DNA from: Vibrio vulnificus NBRC 15645 = ATCC 27562
GTDB taxonomy: Bacteria > Pseudomonadota > Gammaproteobacteria > Enterobacterales > Vibrionaceae
Assembly: GCF_002224265.1 (NCBI RefSeq)
Contig: NZ_CP012881.1
Location: 2,790,001-2,854,000, forward strand
Direction: 5' to 3'
Length of the DNA: 64,000 nt
The position numbers and the translations under genes are program-made. The notes below the pieces were generated by a model. It saw only the letters and a program-made list of their open reading frames with translations. It did not search any database and was not told the origin of the DNA. Position 1 is the stretch's first letter; each line of letters starts with the position of its first letter. Of the stretch, positions 35,266 through 43,127 are shown piece after piece.

Positions 35266-36579
35266 ATGAGTTCATTAACGCAAAAACTGACGCTGCTCTT
35301 TTTCTCCACCTTGCTGGTGGTTGGGGTTGTCGCGCACTCTTTGTTTAACGTCTATGAAGAACAAAATAGCATCAGGCAAGAGATGGCGGTGATCAACCTT
35401 ACTCAGTCAAACCTCGAACAATTGAGAAATCAGCTCTCTTTGTTTCTTCAGTACCAAGACGAGGAAAGCTACGAGCAATTGTTTGTGGCACAACAAAAGT
35501 TATCAGAACACATTCAACAAACATCTGGATTTCACCGCACTATGAGCAACTTGGAGCGAATGTGCATAACCTTTCAAGACTTGCTGATTCACGAGCGCTC
35601 ACTCGGCAACGCCAATTATGCGGCAAAAGAGCTTTTGCACTCACGATATAACATGATTGTGCTGTCAATGGACGAAGAACTCTCGTTTCTACAAAGAAAT
35701 GTGTTGGAAAAACGGCTTGGGCAGTTAACCAATGTCATCGTTAAAAGTGGCATCTCACTGGTGTGTTTTACTCTGTTGGTCAGTGTTGTGACTTTCCTGA
35801 TCTTGAAGCGTTTTAAAAAAGGTTGTTCAGTATTGCAGTCGGGATTCAACCAGCTAAGTCACGGTGATTTAGAAAGCCGTATCAGTAGCAAAGGGATAGA
35901 TGAAGAGTTTGTGCTGGTTGCCGATCGCTTTAATTCGATGAAAACCTCACTCAGGCAGATCACCGTGACCAGAGAACAACTCGAGTTGGAAGTGCTGCGC
36001 CAAACGACCGAGTTAAGAGCGCAAAAAGAACAGTTGGTTTATCTTTCTGAGCGTGACCCCTTAACGGGTTTGAAGAACCGACGGGCATTTATGACCGCGT
36101 TAGAAGACGCTGCCATCAAAGCCAACCGAAGTGGGCTGAAAATGGCACTGTTGTTTATTGATCTCAACAAGTTTAAGGAAATTAACGACACTTACGGACA
36201 TGATGCTGGCGATGAAATACTGTGTCGCGTAGCAGAGCGAATGGTTGATTGTTTTAGGCATTCGGACATCTTGGGCCGGCTAGGGGGAGATGAGTTTGTC
36301 GTCTGTCTCGATTTGTTGAAGAGCTATGACGGGGTGATAAGTAAAGCGGAGCAGTTTGCTGAACAAATGAGTGCGCCAATTCTCTTTCATGGCCACCACT
36401 TGCAAGTAACGCCGAGTATTGGTATCAGTTGTTATCCTGATCAGAGCAGTTCAATATTGGAGCTGGTGAAGTTGGCCGACGAAGACATGTATCAGGCCAA
36501 AAACGCCAATGGTGACTATGTTGTTAGCCGTTTTCTGTCACAAGCGCCTGATATGGTGTTACTTAAGGAGTTTAAATAA
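35266..36579 (+). CDS. Membrane diguanylate cyclase (HAMP-GGDEF)
   Basis: A protein of 437 residues: helix 1 at about 8-28, a periplasmic helical domain to about residue 160, helix 2 at about 165-185, a HAMP-like linker (GDLESRISSKGIDEEFVLVA) and a C-terminal GGDEF domain. The active-site motif is intact (GGDEF at 340-344), and an RxxD inhibitory site (RHSD, 331-334) sits exactly five residues before it. It should make c-di-GMP and be product-inhibited. The ATG at 35266 has AAGGG 8 bases upstream. It is co-transcribed with the binding protein, its likely input. Confidence 0.87.
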   Translation: MSSLTQKLTLLFFSTLLVVGVVAHSLFNVYEEQNSIRQEMAVINLTQSNLEQLRNQLSLFLQYQDEESYEQLFVAQQKLSEHIQQTSGFHRTMSNLERMCITFQDLLIHERSLGNANYAAKELLHSRYNMIVLSMDEELSFLQRNVLEKRLGQLTNVIVKSGISLVCFTLLVSVVTFLILKRFKKGCSVLQSGFNQLSHGDLESRISSKGIDEEFVLVADRFNSMKTSLRQITVTREQLELEVLRQTTELRAQKEQLVYLSERDPLTGLKNRRAFMTALEDAAIKANRSGLKMALLFIDLNKFKEINDTYGHDAGDEILCRVAERMVDCFRHSDILGRLGGDEFVVCLDLLKSYDGVISKAEQFAEQMSAPILFHGHHLQVTPSIGISCYPDQSSSILELVKLADEDMYQAKNANGDYVVSRFLSQAPDMVLLKEFK

Positions 36580-36582
36580 ACA

Positions 36583-37119
36583 GTGGAAGTTGAAAGTGAT
36601 CGCCTCAGTATCCGTTGGCCTGAGATAAGCGATGCCTGGCCTTTGTATCAAGGGTATTTTTCCGATGTAGCGGCGTCTAAGTTCTTGGGCAGAGCCGCGC
36701 ACCCGAATCCCGAAGTCACCTTAAGAAGCATCGAACTTTGGCGATCATTTAGGTATGACGCGCAGGCCGATACGCGAGTGCTGAGCGTGGTGTTGAAAGC
36801 CAGCCAGCAACCCATCGGTATTATGGTGCTTAAGCGGGAAGGAACGGCAATAGAGATCCACTTTGGCCTCAACCGTACATACAGCGGTCAGGGGTACGCG
36901 ACAGAAATGTGTCGAGCCATGGCGAACGCATTACAAGCAAGCGGATACCACAAGGTCTGGAGCTATGCTCATATTGAGCACACGGCGAGTCTGCGTGTGT
37001 TAGAAAAGGCCGGCTTTCAACCTGCAAGGAGACTAAGGTCGTGGATGGTGTTCCCCAACCTTAGTAACGACAAGCAAGATTGCCTTGAAATGATTTATCA
37101 GGCTGACGTGCCCGCCTAA
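36583..37119 (+). CDS. GNAT family N-acetyltransferase
   Basis: A cytosolic protein of 178 residues. It has RLSIRWPEISDAWPLYQGYF at the start, the acetyl-CoA-binding region with NRTYSGQGYATEMCRAMANA (a QGYA variant of the Q/RxxGxG/A motif), and VLEKAGFQPARRLRSWMVFP at the end, all typical of RimJ/RimL-like acetyltransferases. The substrate is unknown. It starts with GTG 3 bases after the cyclase stop, so it is likely the third gene of the same operon, although a functional link is not obvious. Confidence 0.82.
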   Translation: MEVESDRLSIRWPEISDAWPLYQGYFSDVAASKFLGRAAHPNPEVTLRSIELWRSFRYDAQADTRVLSVVLKASQQPIGIMVLKREGTAIEIHFGLNRTYSGQGYATEMCRAMANALQASGYHKVWSYAHIEHTASLRVLEKAGFQPARRLRSWMVFPNLSNDKQDCLEMIYQADVPA

Positions 37120-37123
37120 TAAT

Positions 37124-37828
37124 TTATTCTTCAATCGCACTTTGTACGCGATTATCTCCCGTGCTAAAAGCGATCACTTGGCTAATTTCCGTGAGGCTGC
37201 GTCCACTTTGCTGTTGCCAATGAGTAAAGGCCAGCGTTGCGGCTTCTAACGAGCGCTTAGTTTCTTTACCGCCTTCAATGATTTTATAGCTGCGCAAGTA
37301 CGCCTCTACATCCCCAGATAAAATAAAGGTATCGACGCCAAGCTGACGTAGGCTGTAAGGGCCGGTGTTACCACCGAGTCGACTGCCGTGCTTTTTCAAA
37401 AACGCCCATAGTCCCGTTATTTCTTCTTTCGGCCAGTTCGCCACCATTTGGCCAAATGAGCCGTATTGCAACCCCACTTCGTGCATCATTTGCGCATTCG
37501 CTTGAATGGATTTGACCTTAGCGTGATGGCGAATAATACGCGTATCCGCCGCTTTCAGATCCCACTGTTCATCAGAAAGCATCAACAAAGGTGCCACTTT
37601 AAAACCAAAGAAGACTTCTTCGAAATTTGGCCACTTGTTTCGCACGACTTTCCAAGAAATGCCACTTTGGAAAATCTTCATACTGAAGGCAGAGAGCCAA
37701 CGATCATCCGGAATGGCGGCAATTTGCGCTTGGGTGAGTGGTTTGGACAAAAGGGCTTCAAGCTTTGCTTCGCCACCTTTGCGCTCAGCGGCTCTTTGAT
37801 AGATGTCGTCAAATTTTTCTAGATTCAC
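37124..37828 (-). CDS. DNA-3-methyladenine glycosylase I-like (HhH-GPD superfamily)
   Basis: A protein of 234 residues. WLSAFSMKIFQSGISWKVVRNKWPNF and the downstream helices, followed by FLKKHGSRLGGNTGPYSLRQLGVDTFIL, resemble the Tag-type helix-hairpin-helix glycosylases that remove alkylated adenine from DNA. The zinc-binding Cys and His residues of E. coli Tag are not clearly present, so this belongs to a divergent branch and enzymatic specificity is uncertain. It converges on the acetyltransferase gene with only 4 bases between the stops. Confidence 0.7.
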   Translation of the reverse strand: MNLEKFDDIYQRAAERKGGEAKLEALLSKPLTQAQIAAIPDDRWLSAFSMKIFQSGISWKVVRNKWPNFEEVFFGFKVAPLLMLSDEQWDLKAADTRIIRHHAKVKSIQANAQMMHEVGLQYGSFGQMVANWPKEEITGLWAFLKKHGSRLGGNTGPYSLRQLGVDTFILSGDVEAYLRSYKIIEGGKETKRSLEAATLAFTHWQQQSGRSLTEISQVIAFSTGDNRVQSAIEE

Positions 37829-37956
37829 AATCTCAATCTCCCTTTCTATGCGCTTTTACCGAGGACTAACAAAGCCAAACGATATGTTGACTAACGAATG
37901 ACATTTTAAAAGCAAGAGTCAGTAAAGTCTGCGACAAAACATGAGGTTATAAAACT

Positions 37957-38130
37957 ATGAAAAAGACATGGATTGCGCTAGGTCTATGCGTATTTTTATC
38001 TGGCTGCCAATTGACCAGTGTTGAAGGGGAGTACAAAGATGTGGAAGTGAAACTGAAGAACAAGAGTTCCAGCCGCGAGGAAAGCCAATCATTTTGTCCT
38101 CCTGGACAGGCGAAAAAAGGGCGATGCTAA
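37957..38130 (+). CDS. Small lipoprotein, 57 residues
   Basis: Translating from the ATG at 37957 gives MKKTWIALGLCVFLSGCQL, a full lipoprotein signal peptide with lipobox LSGC (Cys17), then a 40-residue mature part that is charged and ends in FCPPGQAKKGRC. GAGG lies about 10 bases before the ATG. A complete signal peptide in so short a frame is strong evidence for a gene. The C-terminal CPPGQAKKG pattern is seen in other small exported bacterial proteins, but I cannot name a family. The last 4 bases overlap the end of the convergent AraC-type gene. Confidence 0.75.
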   Translation: MKKTWIALGLCVFLSGCQLTSVEGEYKDVEVKLKNKSSSREESQSFCPPGQAKKGRC

Positions 38131-39182
38131 GTTGCCAACTGGTTTAGTCGCCTAAACTGGCTGGGTGTCATACCTGTAACACGTGAAAATTCTCGGTTGA
38201 AATTGGATTTAGTCTGAAATCCCGAGTTCATCATGATCTGGGTGACCGTCTGATCGCTTTGTTGTAACGCACATTTTGCATGTTCGATACGGTATTCGTT
38301 GATAAGCTTTGAGATGTTTTTATCGAGGAGCATGTTGACCGCGATGGAAATGTGTTTTGCTGGAATACACAACTTACGAGAGAGTTTTGAAAGCGTCAAT
38401 TCTGGATCTAGATAGGCGCTTTTTTCGTTCATTAATAGCTCTAATGCTGAGACAATTTCCTTTGCGTGATCACGAGTGATTATGGGTAATGAGGGTTCTT
38501 TATCCGCGATGGTAGAACCCTTTTCAGAGCTCTGTTTTTGAGAAGACGTTTCTTCGATAGGCGCACTACTCATTGCGACGGTCACAACCGTCAGAGATAA
38601 AATGGGTAACAACACAAGATGCCCCACACTCAGTATATAGGGAGCAAGTTTTCCTTGATTCACTGCAAAATCTAAGGACATAGCGCCATCAATTAATGCC
38701 GAAAACATCAGCATCCAGCCTGCAATGTTTGCCGCTCTTTTCGCGTTTTCCCAGCAACCAAACGAAATATGATTAAAAGACGCTTCCCTTGTTGAATGCC
38801 GTATTAGAGCCATACCATAAAATAGGTAGATACCAGTCAGGAGTTCATCGAGTGGCAGAGCCCAAAATGATCGGGTCGTCGCACATAGGGCAACGAGCAA
38901 TGGTGCCAAAAAATGCTTAGCAATCCGTTGAATGGTTTGTTCGTTAGGGTGAGCAAATGTAATCCACGCCACGATAGGAATAAAGGATGCCAAGATGGGT
39001 TGTAAGATAGCGATGATAGGCAGGTTATAAGTCCAACGTAAGCCTACAACCCCGGTTGTCAATGCGCATAACAATATGAACCTCATGGCTTTTGGGGCTT
39101 GCTCTGAATACCTGACGTGCAAAGTCACGGCCAAGGTAGCAAGCATTAGAGATACGACGAAAGGAATAGGAATGGCGAGCAT
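38127..39182 (-). CDS. Membrane-anchored AraC family regulator
   Basis: A protein of 351 residues. Residues 1-215 contain about seven hydrophobic helices, the plan of integral-membrane AraC-type regulators. The C-terminal 100 residues hold the double helix-turn-helix: LTLSKLSRKLCIPAKHISIA for the first and VTQIMMNSGFQTKSNFNREF for the second, ending GMTPSQFRRL. It may sense a membrane signal directly. It has no operon partner, and the genes on the other side of its promoter region (DUF805 operon) are divergent candidates for regulation. Confidence 0.83.
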   Translation of the reverse strand: MLAIPIPFVVSLMLATLAVTLHVRYSEQAPKAMRFILLCALTTGVVGLRWTYNLPIIAILQPILASFIPIVAWITFAHPNEQTIQRIAKHFLAPLLVALCATTRSFWALPLDELLTGIYLFYGMALIRHSTREASFNHISFGCWENAKRAANIAGWMLMFSALIDGAMSLDFAVNQGKLAPYILSVGHLVLLPILSLTVVTVAMSSAPIEETSSQKQSSEKGSTIADKEPSLPIITRDHAKEIVSALELLMNEKSAYLDPELTLSKLSRKLCIPAKHISIAVNMLLDKNISKLINEYRIEHAKCALQQSDQTVTQIMMNSGFQTKSNFNREFSRVTGMTPSQFRRLNQLAT

Positions 39183-39283
39183 ATAAGTCCATTTAGGTTA
39201 AAGAAATGATAGTCCATTTGAAGCAAGGATAACGGTTTGACTCTATACGAGAAAGCTTAAACCGGACAAATACCGTTTCGAGC

Positions 39284-39316
39284 ACGTCCTAAAACCGGAT
39301 TTAGGACGTTTTTCTC
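39284..39316 (+). terminator. Intrinsic-terminator-like hairpin upstream of the DUF805 gene
   Basis: A perfect 10-bp stem, ACGTCCTAAA with TTTAGGACGT, a 6-base loop and then TTTTCTCT. It lies on the + strand 50 bases before the DUF805 ATG, although no + strand gene precedes it. It could end a small RNA started in the 100-base gap or act as an attenuator in the leader of the DUF805 operon. Confidence 0.7.
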
Positions 39317-39365
39317 TGGCTGCGACGTCAAGATGCCCTCGACATATTATTTATGGAGAGAGTTT

Positions 39366-39695
39366 ATGGAGTATTACCTTCTGGCTTGGCGAAACTGTTC
39401 TGATTTTTCAGGTTGTTCAAACCGAACGGAGTTTTGGATGTTTATGCTATACCACTTAGTCTTTACGCTTATCTTTATCGTGATTGATGTGATGACACAA
39501 AGCTATTTTGATGCATGGTATGGTGTCGCGAGCCTAATGCCTTTGGTCGCGTTGATAGTAAGACGCTTACATGATATTCAGCGTTCTGGTTGGTGGTGTT
39601 TGTTGTTCATTGTTCCTCTTTTCGGTCCTTTACTGCTTCTGTATTGGCTAGCGCTAGAAAGTGTATCCAATAACGTAATCAAGGAGGCTGTATGA
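39366..39695 (+). CDS. DUF805 family small membrane protein
   Basis: A protein of 109 residues starting at the ATG at 39366, which has GGAGAG 6 bases upstream; an earlier in-frame ATG lacks one. CSDFSGCSNRTEFWMFML is the typical DUF805 entry (a Y/WxF(x)GRxxRxEFW-like pattern) and RRLHDIQRSGWWCLL is its second hallmark. It has three or four membrane helices. The role of the family is not known. It overlaps the next gene by 4 bases. Confidence 0.85.
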   Translation: MEYYLLAWRNCSDFSGCSNRTEFWMFMLYHLVFTLIFIVIDVMTQSYFDAWYGVASLMPLVALIVRRLHDIQRSGWWCLLFIVPLFGPLLLLYWLALESVSNNVIKEAV

Positions 39696-40192
39696 TGAGA
39701 TTTCGTTTGGTGCTCCTGTCGCTATTCTGCTCTACAGCATGGGGTGAGATCAGTATGCCTCATGATTTTCCGTCAGGGGCAAAGGGTATTTTATCGGTTG
39801 AAAAGATGACTGAGGGGCAGTTCTTTTGGTTGAGAGGACGAGTAGGAGAGGGACGATATACACGTTTTGATGAGCTTGGTCGACATTGCTCATATGAAAT
39901 ACCTGTTGTTGCAGGGGCGATGGCAGATGCGGGATTTAGCGTTAATACAGTATCGGGAATGTTTGTTATTGTGATGAGTCAGCGCCTCAATGATGCACTA
40001 CTCGCAGGAGAACGAATTAGCAGTACGAACTGGCGTTTTTCTGTCTCGTCAAACGAGTTGAGTTCAAGTGAACAAGGGATAGATGGGTATATCGTAGAAG
40101 GCGCTTCGCCAGACGAGTACTTCATTTTAAACTCTAAGCGGCGTTGGATCTCTTGGCTTGGTGGAGATAAACGTTCAGAAATGTGTTGGTAA
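39692..40192 (+). CDS. Hypothetical exported protein, 166 residues
   Basis: It begins with a signal peptide (FRLVLLSLFCSTAWG, cleavage after WG) and has AAGGAGG at good spacing. The mature part is about 145 residues, mostly beta strand, with one Cys near residue 70 and another near the C-terminus (EMCW) that could form a disulfide in the periplasm. I do not recognise the family. ATGA overlap with the DUF805 gene indicates a two-gene operon. Confidence 0.72.
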   Translation: MMRFRLVLLSLFCSTAWGEISMPHDFPSGAKGILSVEKMTEGQFFWLRGRVGEGRYTRFDELGRHCSYEIPVVAGAMADAGFSVNTVSGMFVIVMSQRLNDALLAGERISSTNWRFSVSSNELSSSEQGIDGYIVEGASPDEYFILNSKRRWISWLGGDKRSEMCW

Positions 40193-40210
40193 TAATAGAT
40201 GGTTGTGATC

Positions 40211-40243
40211 CCCAATCAGCCAGCATGATGCTGGCTGATTGGG
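40211..40243. other. Perfect 15-bp hairpin between convergent genes
   Basis: CCCAATCAGCCAGCA is followed by TGA and the exact reverse complement. It lies 18 bases from each flanking stop (40192 on +, 40262 on -). No T run follows on either strand, so it is a terminator-like or mRNA 3'-end structure of unproven function. Confidence 0.7.
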
Positions 40244-40261
40244 CGGTTCAATAATGCTGGT

Positions 40262-43069
40262 TTACTGAGTCACTAGACGCAACCCGCTAGGGAGTGCATC
40301 GCCAAACACGCGTTTAGACTCGCTTTCAGAAAGCTCTTTGACCTCTTCGACCAAGCTTATCCACGCGTCCGGCACTCGGCTCTGTTTCAGTTTGGTGAGC
40401 ACTTGTTGGCGGAAATCTTCAGAGATATCAAAGAGACGATCACCTGTTTTACGACAAATCATCACCGCAGCGAAGGCGATCATCGGTTCTTTTTGCCAGT
40501 TTTGATCCAATAGTTTCGGTAACCATTGTTCCGCTTGCTCACGTGGAATGACACGATGTTGGCTTGCGTAGAGCGGTGTACGAGAGGCTAAGCGGCCAAT
40601 TGCCCACCAGTGTGCTTGTTCAAATTGGTTTTGATTCAGTGCTTTGCTCAAAAACCAACTGGTTAGCAAAACTTTGTCTTCCACTTCAAGATGCTCTAGA
40701 GACGCGGCCAGTCGAACCATGGCTTCGTAGCCCATATCTTGAGCGGCTTTTGCTGTTTGTGGGTTTTTCATCGCGCCAGGGTGCAAGTACTTGGCAATGT
40801 CGGCAAGCAGCGTTTCTTGTTGCTCTTGGTTCAAACCACCAGCAATACGGCGCCAGAATACCCACCAATCGGTCCAACCTTGATGATTTTGGAACTGGAT
40901 TCCTTGTTGGTAGAGACCCCACACCTGCTCGATACGCCAAGAATCGGTTGCATCACCAAAACCCGGGCGAAGAGAAAAGCCCGCTAAGCGCAGCCAGTTC
41001 TTTTCGTGTTGTTCAGAGCGGCGACGACGTTTTCGGCCTTGTGCAAAGGCATCAAACAAGTGGCGTAGGGTGGTGAAGTCCCATTCATCTCGCTTGCCAA
41101 GTTTGCGTTCAAGCTCTTTGGCTAACACTTTGATCTCATTGCCTTCGCCACTTTTCTTGTTGCCACTATAGAGGCGAGTAATGAGTTCTTTGCACTCATT
41201 CAATCGTGGGTGAAGTGTGGCGTGTTCTTGTTCTTCCGCTTTTTTGTTGCGAACTTCAAACTCCAGTGCCCAACGTTTGTCCTCTTCTTCGACACTGACA
41301 CACTCCATCTTCAGGGTGCCGACTTCGGTCAATTGACAGGCGAGTTGAACTTCCACACGCTCTTTCTGGTTTGCTTCTAATTCTGCGCCTTCCCCCTGCA
41401 ATGTAACGATATACGGGGGAAGTGGGGTGAAGATATCAGGGTCGATGTCCGCCATGACGCCGTTTTGAATCGCCACATGGTGCGATAAGGCATCGTGCGT
41501 TGAAGTCAGCAGGTTAAAGCGTACAGGTTCACCAAGGGTGAGCGAGAAGCGTCGTCCAGTGAGACGAATTTCTTGTCCTTCTTCGGTGCCTTTTGCAAGC
41601 AAACAGAGTGCTTTGCCCATTTTGTTTTTTTCTTGCAGATGCAAAAAATAAGACCGAGCAGAACCGCCGCCGATTTTTAGTTGCGCACCGCGGCGGGCTT
41701 TGGCAAATGCGACGGCCCCTAATGCCACCGACCAATCGGGATGCGGGTTATCAAGGACGGTAACCGGTGCACCACGCCAGCGACCGAGCAACTCGGTCAT
41801 CCGCGCCGTGACGAGGTCACTGTTAAACACGCCGCCGTTCAACAACAGACCTACCGGAATGGCAGGTTGCTCACCCTTTGACTCTCCTAACGCAGCATGA
41901 GAGACTTGTTGGTGTTGAGATAAAAACTCGGCCACGTGTTTGCTCACTGCAGGATCGGCAACATAAGGCAAACCAAATTCGACCACGGCGCTGCGGCGTT
42001 TATCCGGCGTTTGAGTAAAATCAGAAAGCGGGAAGAAGCCGTCGAGGGCGATTTGATGAACTTCCTGTTTGTTCAAAGCGATGCTCTTGGTGCCGCCAAG
42101 CAGTTTGGAACCGCTGCCCAGCATGGTGATCTTCACTTCTTCCGGTGCCTTACTCGAGAGGAGTTGCTCTTTGGCTTTGCGTGTTTGTTGAATCAGTTTG
42201 GTGAGGCTGGCAGCATTGAGTTTTTTGCTTTGATTAAAGCGCTGCTCTGCTAAATGCGCGAGGGCCAAATCTAGGTTATCGCCGCCGAGCATGAGGTGTT
42301 CACCAACCCCGATGCGATCCAAGGCGAGTGCATCTTGGTTAAATTTTGCTTCAATCAAGCTTAAGTCGGTGGTGCCGCCGCCGACATCGCACACTAAAAT
42401 CAGCGGGATTTCTTTTAATAACTCTGCGGCACTGTGCTGGTGGCGAGCATACCAGTCGTAGCAAACCGCTTGAGGCTCTTCGAGCAGAAGCACTTGGCTT
42501 AAGCCTGCCAGTTGAGCGGCTTCGAGGGTCAGCTTACGTGCGGTTTCATCAAATGATGCCGGTACGGTGACCACCACCTCTTGGTCTTCAAGCAGATTGC
42601 CCGGGTGGCGATGATTCCATGCCTGGCGAATGTGATTAAGGTAACTGGCACTGGCAATAACAGGGGAGACTTTCTCAACATCGCTGACCCCGGCCCAAGG
42701 CAGTATTTCTGAATGGCGATCAACCGCTTGATGAGAAAGCCAGCTCTTAGCGCTTGAAACCTGACGCCCTTCCACCTTCGCGCCCAGTTCGCGTGCCCAT
42801 TCACCAATGATCACATTAGCAATGTCGCCAGCCACATTTTGGTTTTCCCACGGTAAGGTGAGATCGGCAGGCGCGATTTGCCCGTTGGCAGGGTGGTAGC
42901 GAAAAGAGGGAAGCAGCGGTTTACGAACCACTTCACCGGGGCCGATAAGCTGGTCAATATCGAAAAGGGAGACGTTGGATTGTTGTAAGTTCTCGGTCAG
43001 TTCGCAAAACGCGACCACCGTGTTCGTGGTGCCTAAGTCAATGCCGACAAGATAGCGAGGAGATGCCAT
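40262..43069 (-). CDS. Hsp70 family protein with DUF3731-like C-terminus
   Basis: A protein of 935 residues, longer than DnaK (about 640). The N-terminal half is an actin-like ATPase: LVGIDLGTTNTVVAF (phosphate 1), LVCDVGGGTTDLSLI (phosphate 2) and GLLLNGGVFNS (adenosine region) are kept. In place of a DnaK substrate-binding domain, the second half (from about residue 500) has a short beta part and then a large helical region with RHLFDAFAQGRKRRRRS, matching what I recall as DUF3731. It is the last gene of a three-gene operon. Client, partner J-protein and function are unknown. Confidence 0.8.
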   Translation of the reverse strand: MASPRYLVGIDLGTTNTVVAFCELTENLQQSNVSLFDIDQLIGPGEVVRKPLLPSFRYHPANGQIAPADLTLPWENQNVAGDIANVIIGEWARELGAKVEGRQVSSAKSWLSHQAVDRHSEILPWAGVSDVEKVSPVIASASYLNHIRQAWNHRHPGNLLEDQEVVVTVPASFDETARKLTLEAAQLAGLSQVLLLEEPQAVCYDWYARHQHSAAELLKEIPLILVCDVGGGTTDLSLIEAKFNQDALALDRIGVGEHLMLGGDNLDLALAHLAEQRFNQSKKLNAASLTKLIQQTRKAKEQLLSSKAPEEVKITMLGSGSKLLGGTKSIALNKQEVHQIALDGFFPLSDFTQTPDKRRSAVVEFGLPYVADPAVSKHVAEFLSQHQQVSHAALGESKGEQPAIPVGLLLNGGVFNSDLVTARMTELLGRWRGAPVTVLDNPHPDWSVALGAVAFAKARRGAQLKIGGGSARSYFLHLQEKNKMGKALCLLAKGTEEGQEIRLTGRRFSLTLGEPVRFNLLTSTHDALSHHVAIQNGVMADIDPDIFTPLPPYIVTLQGEGAELEANQKERVEVQLACQLTEVGTLKMECVSVEEEDKRWALEFEVRNKKAEEQEHATLHPRLNECKELITRLYSGNKKSGEGNEIKVLAKELERKLGKRDEWDFTTLRHLFDAFAQGRKRRRRSEQHEKNWLRLAGFSLRPGFGDATDSWRIEQVWGLYQQGIQFQNHQGWTDWWVFWRRIAGGLNQEQQETLLADIAKYLHPGAMKNPQTAKAAQDMGYEAMVRLAASLEHLEVEDKVLLTSWFLSKALNQNQFEQAHWWAIGRLASRTPLYASQHRVIPREQAEQWLPKLLDQNWQKEPMIAFAAVMICRKTGDRLFDISEDFRQQVLTKLKQSRVPDAWISLVEEVKELSESESKRVFGDALPSGLRLVTQ

Positions 43070-43127
43070 GACAAACCCTTGATTGATTTAAAAACGGCAC
43101 CCTTCGGATGCCGCTTGTTTTGTTCGA

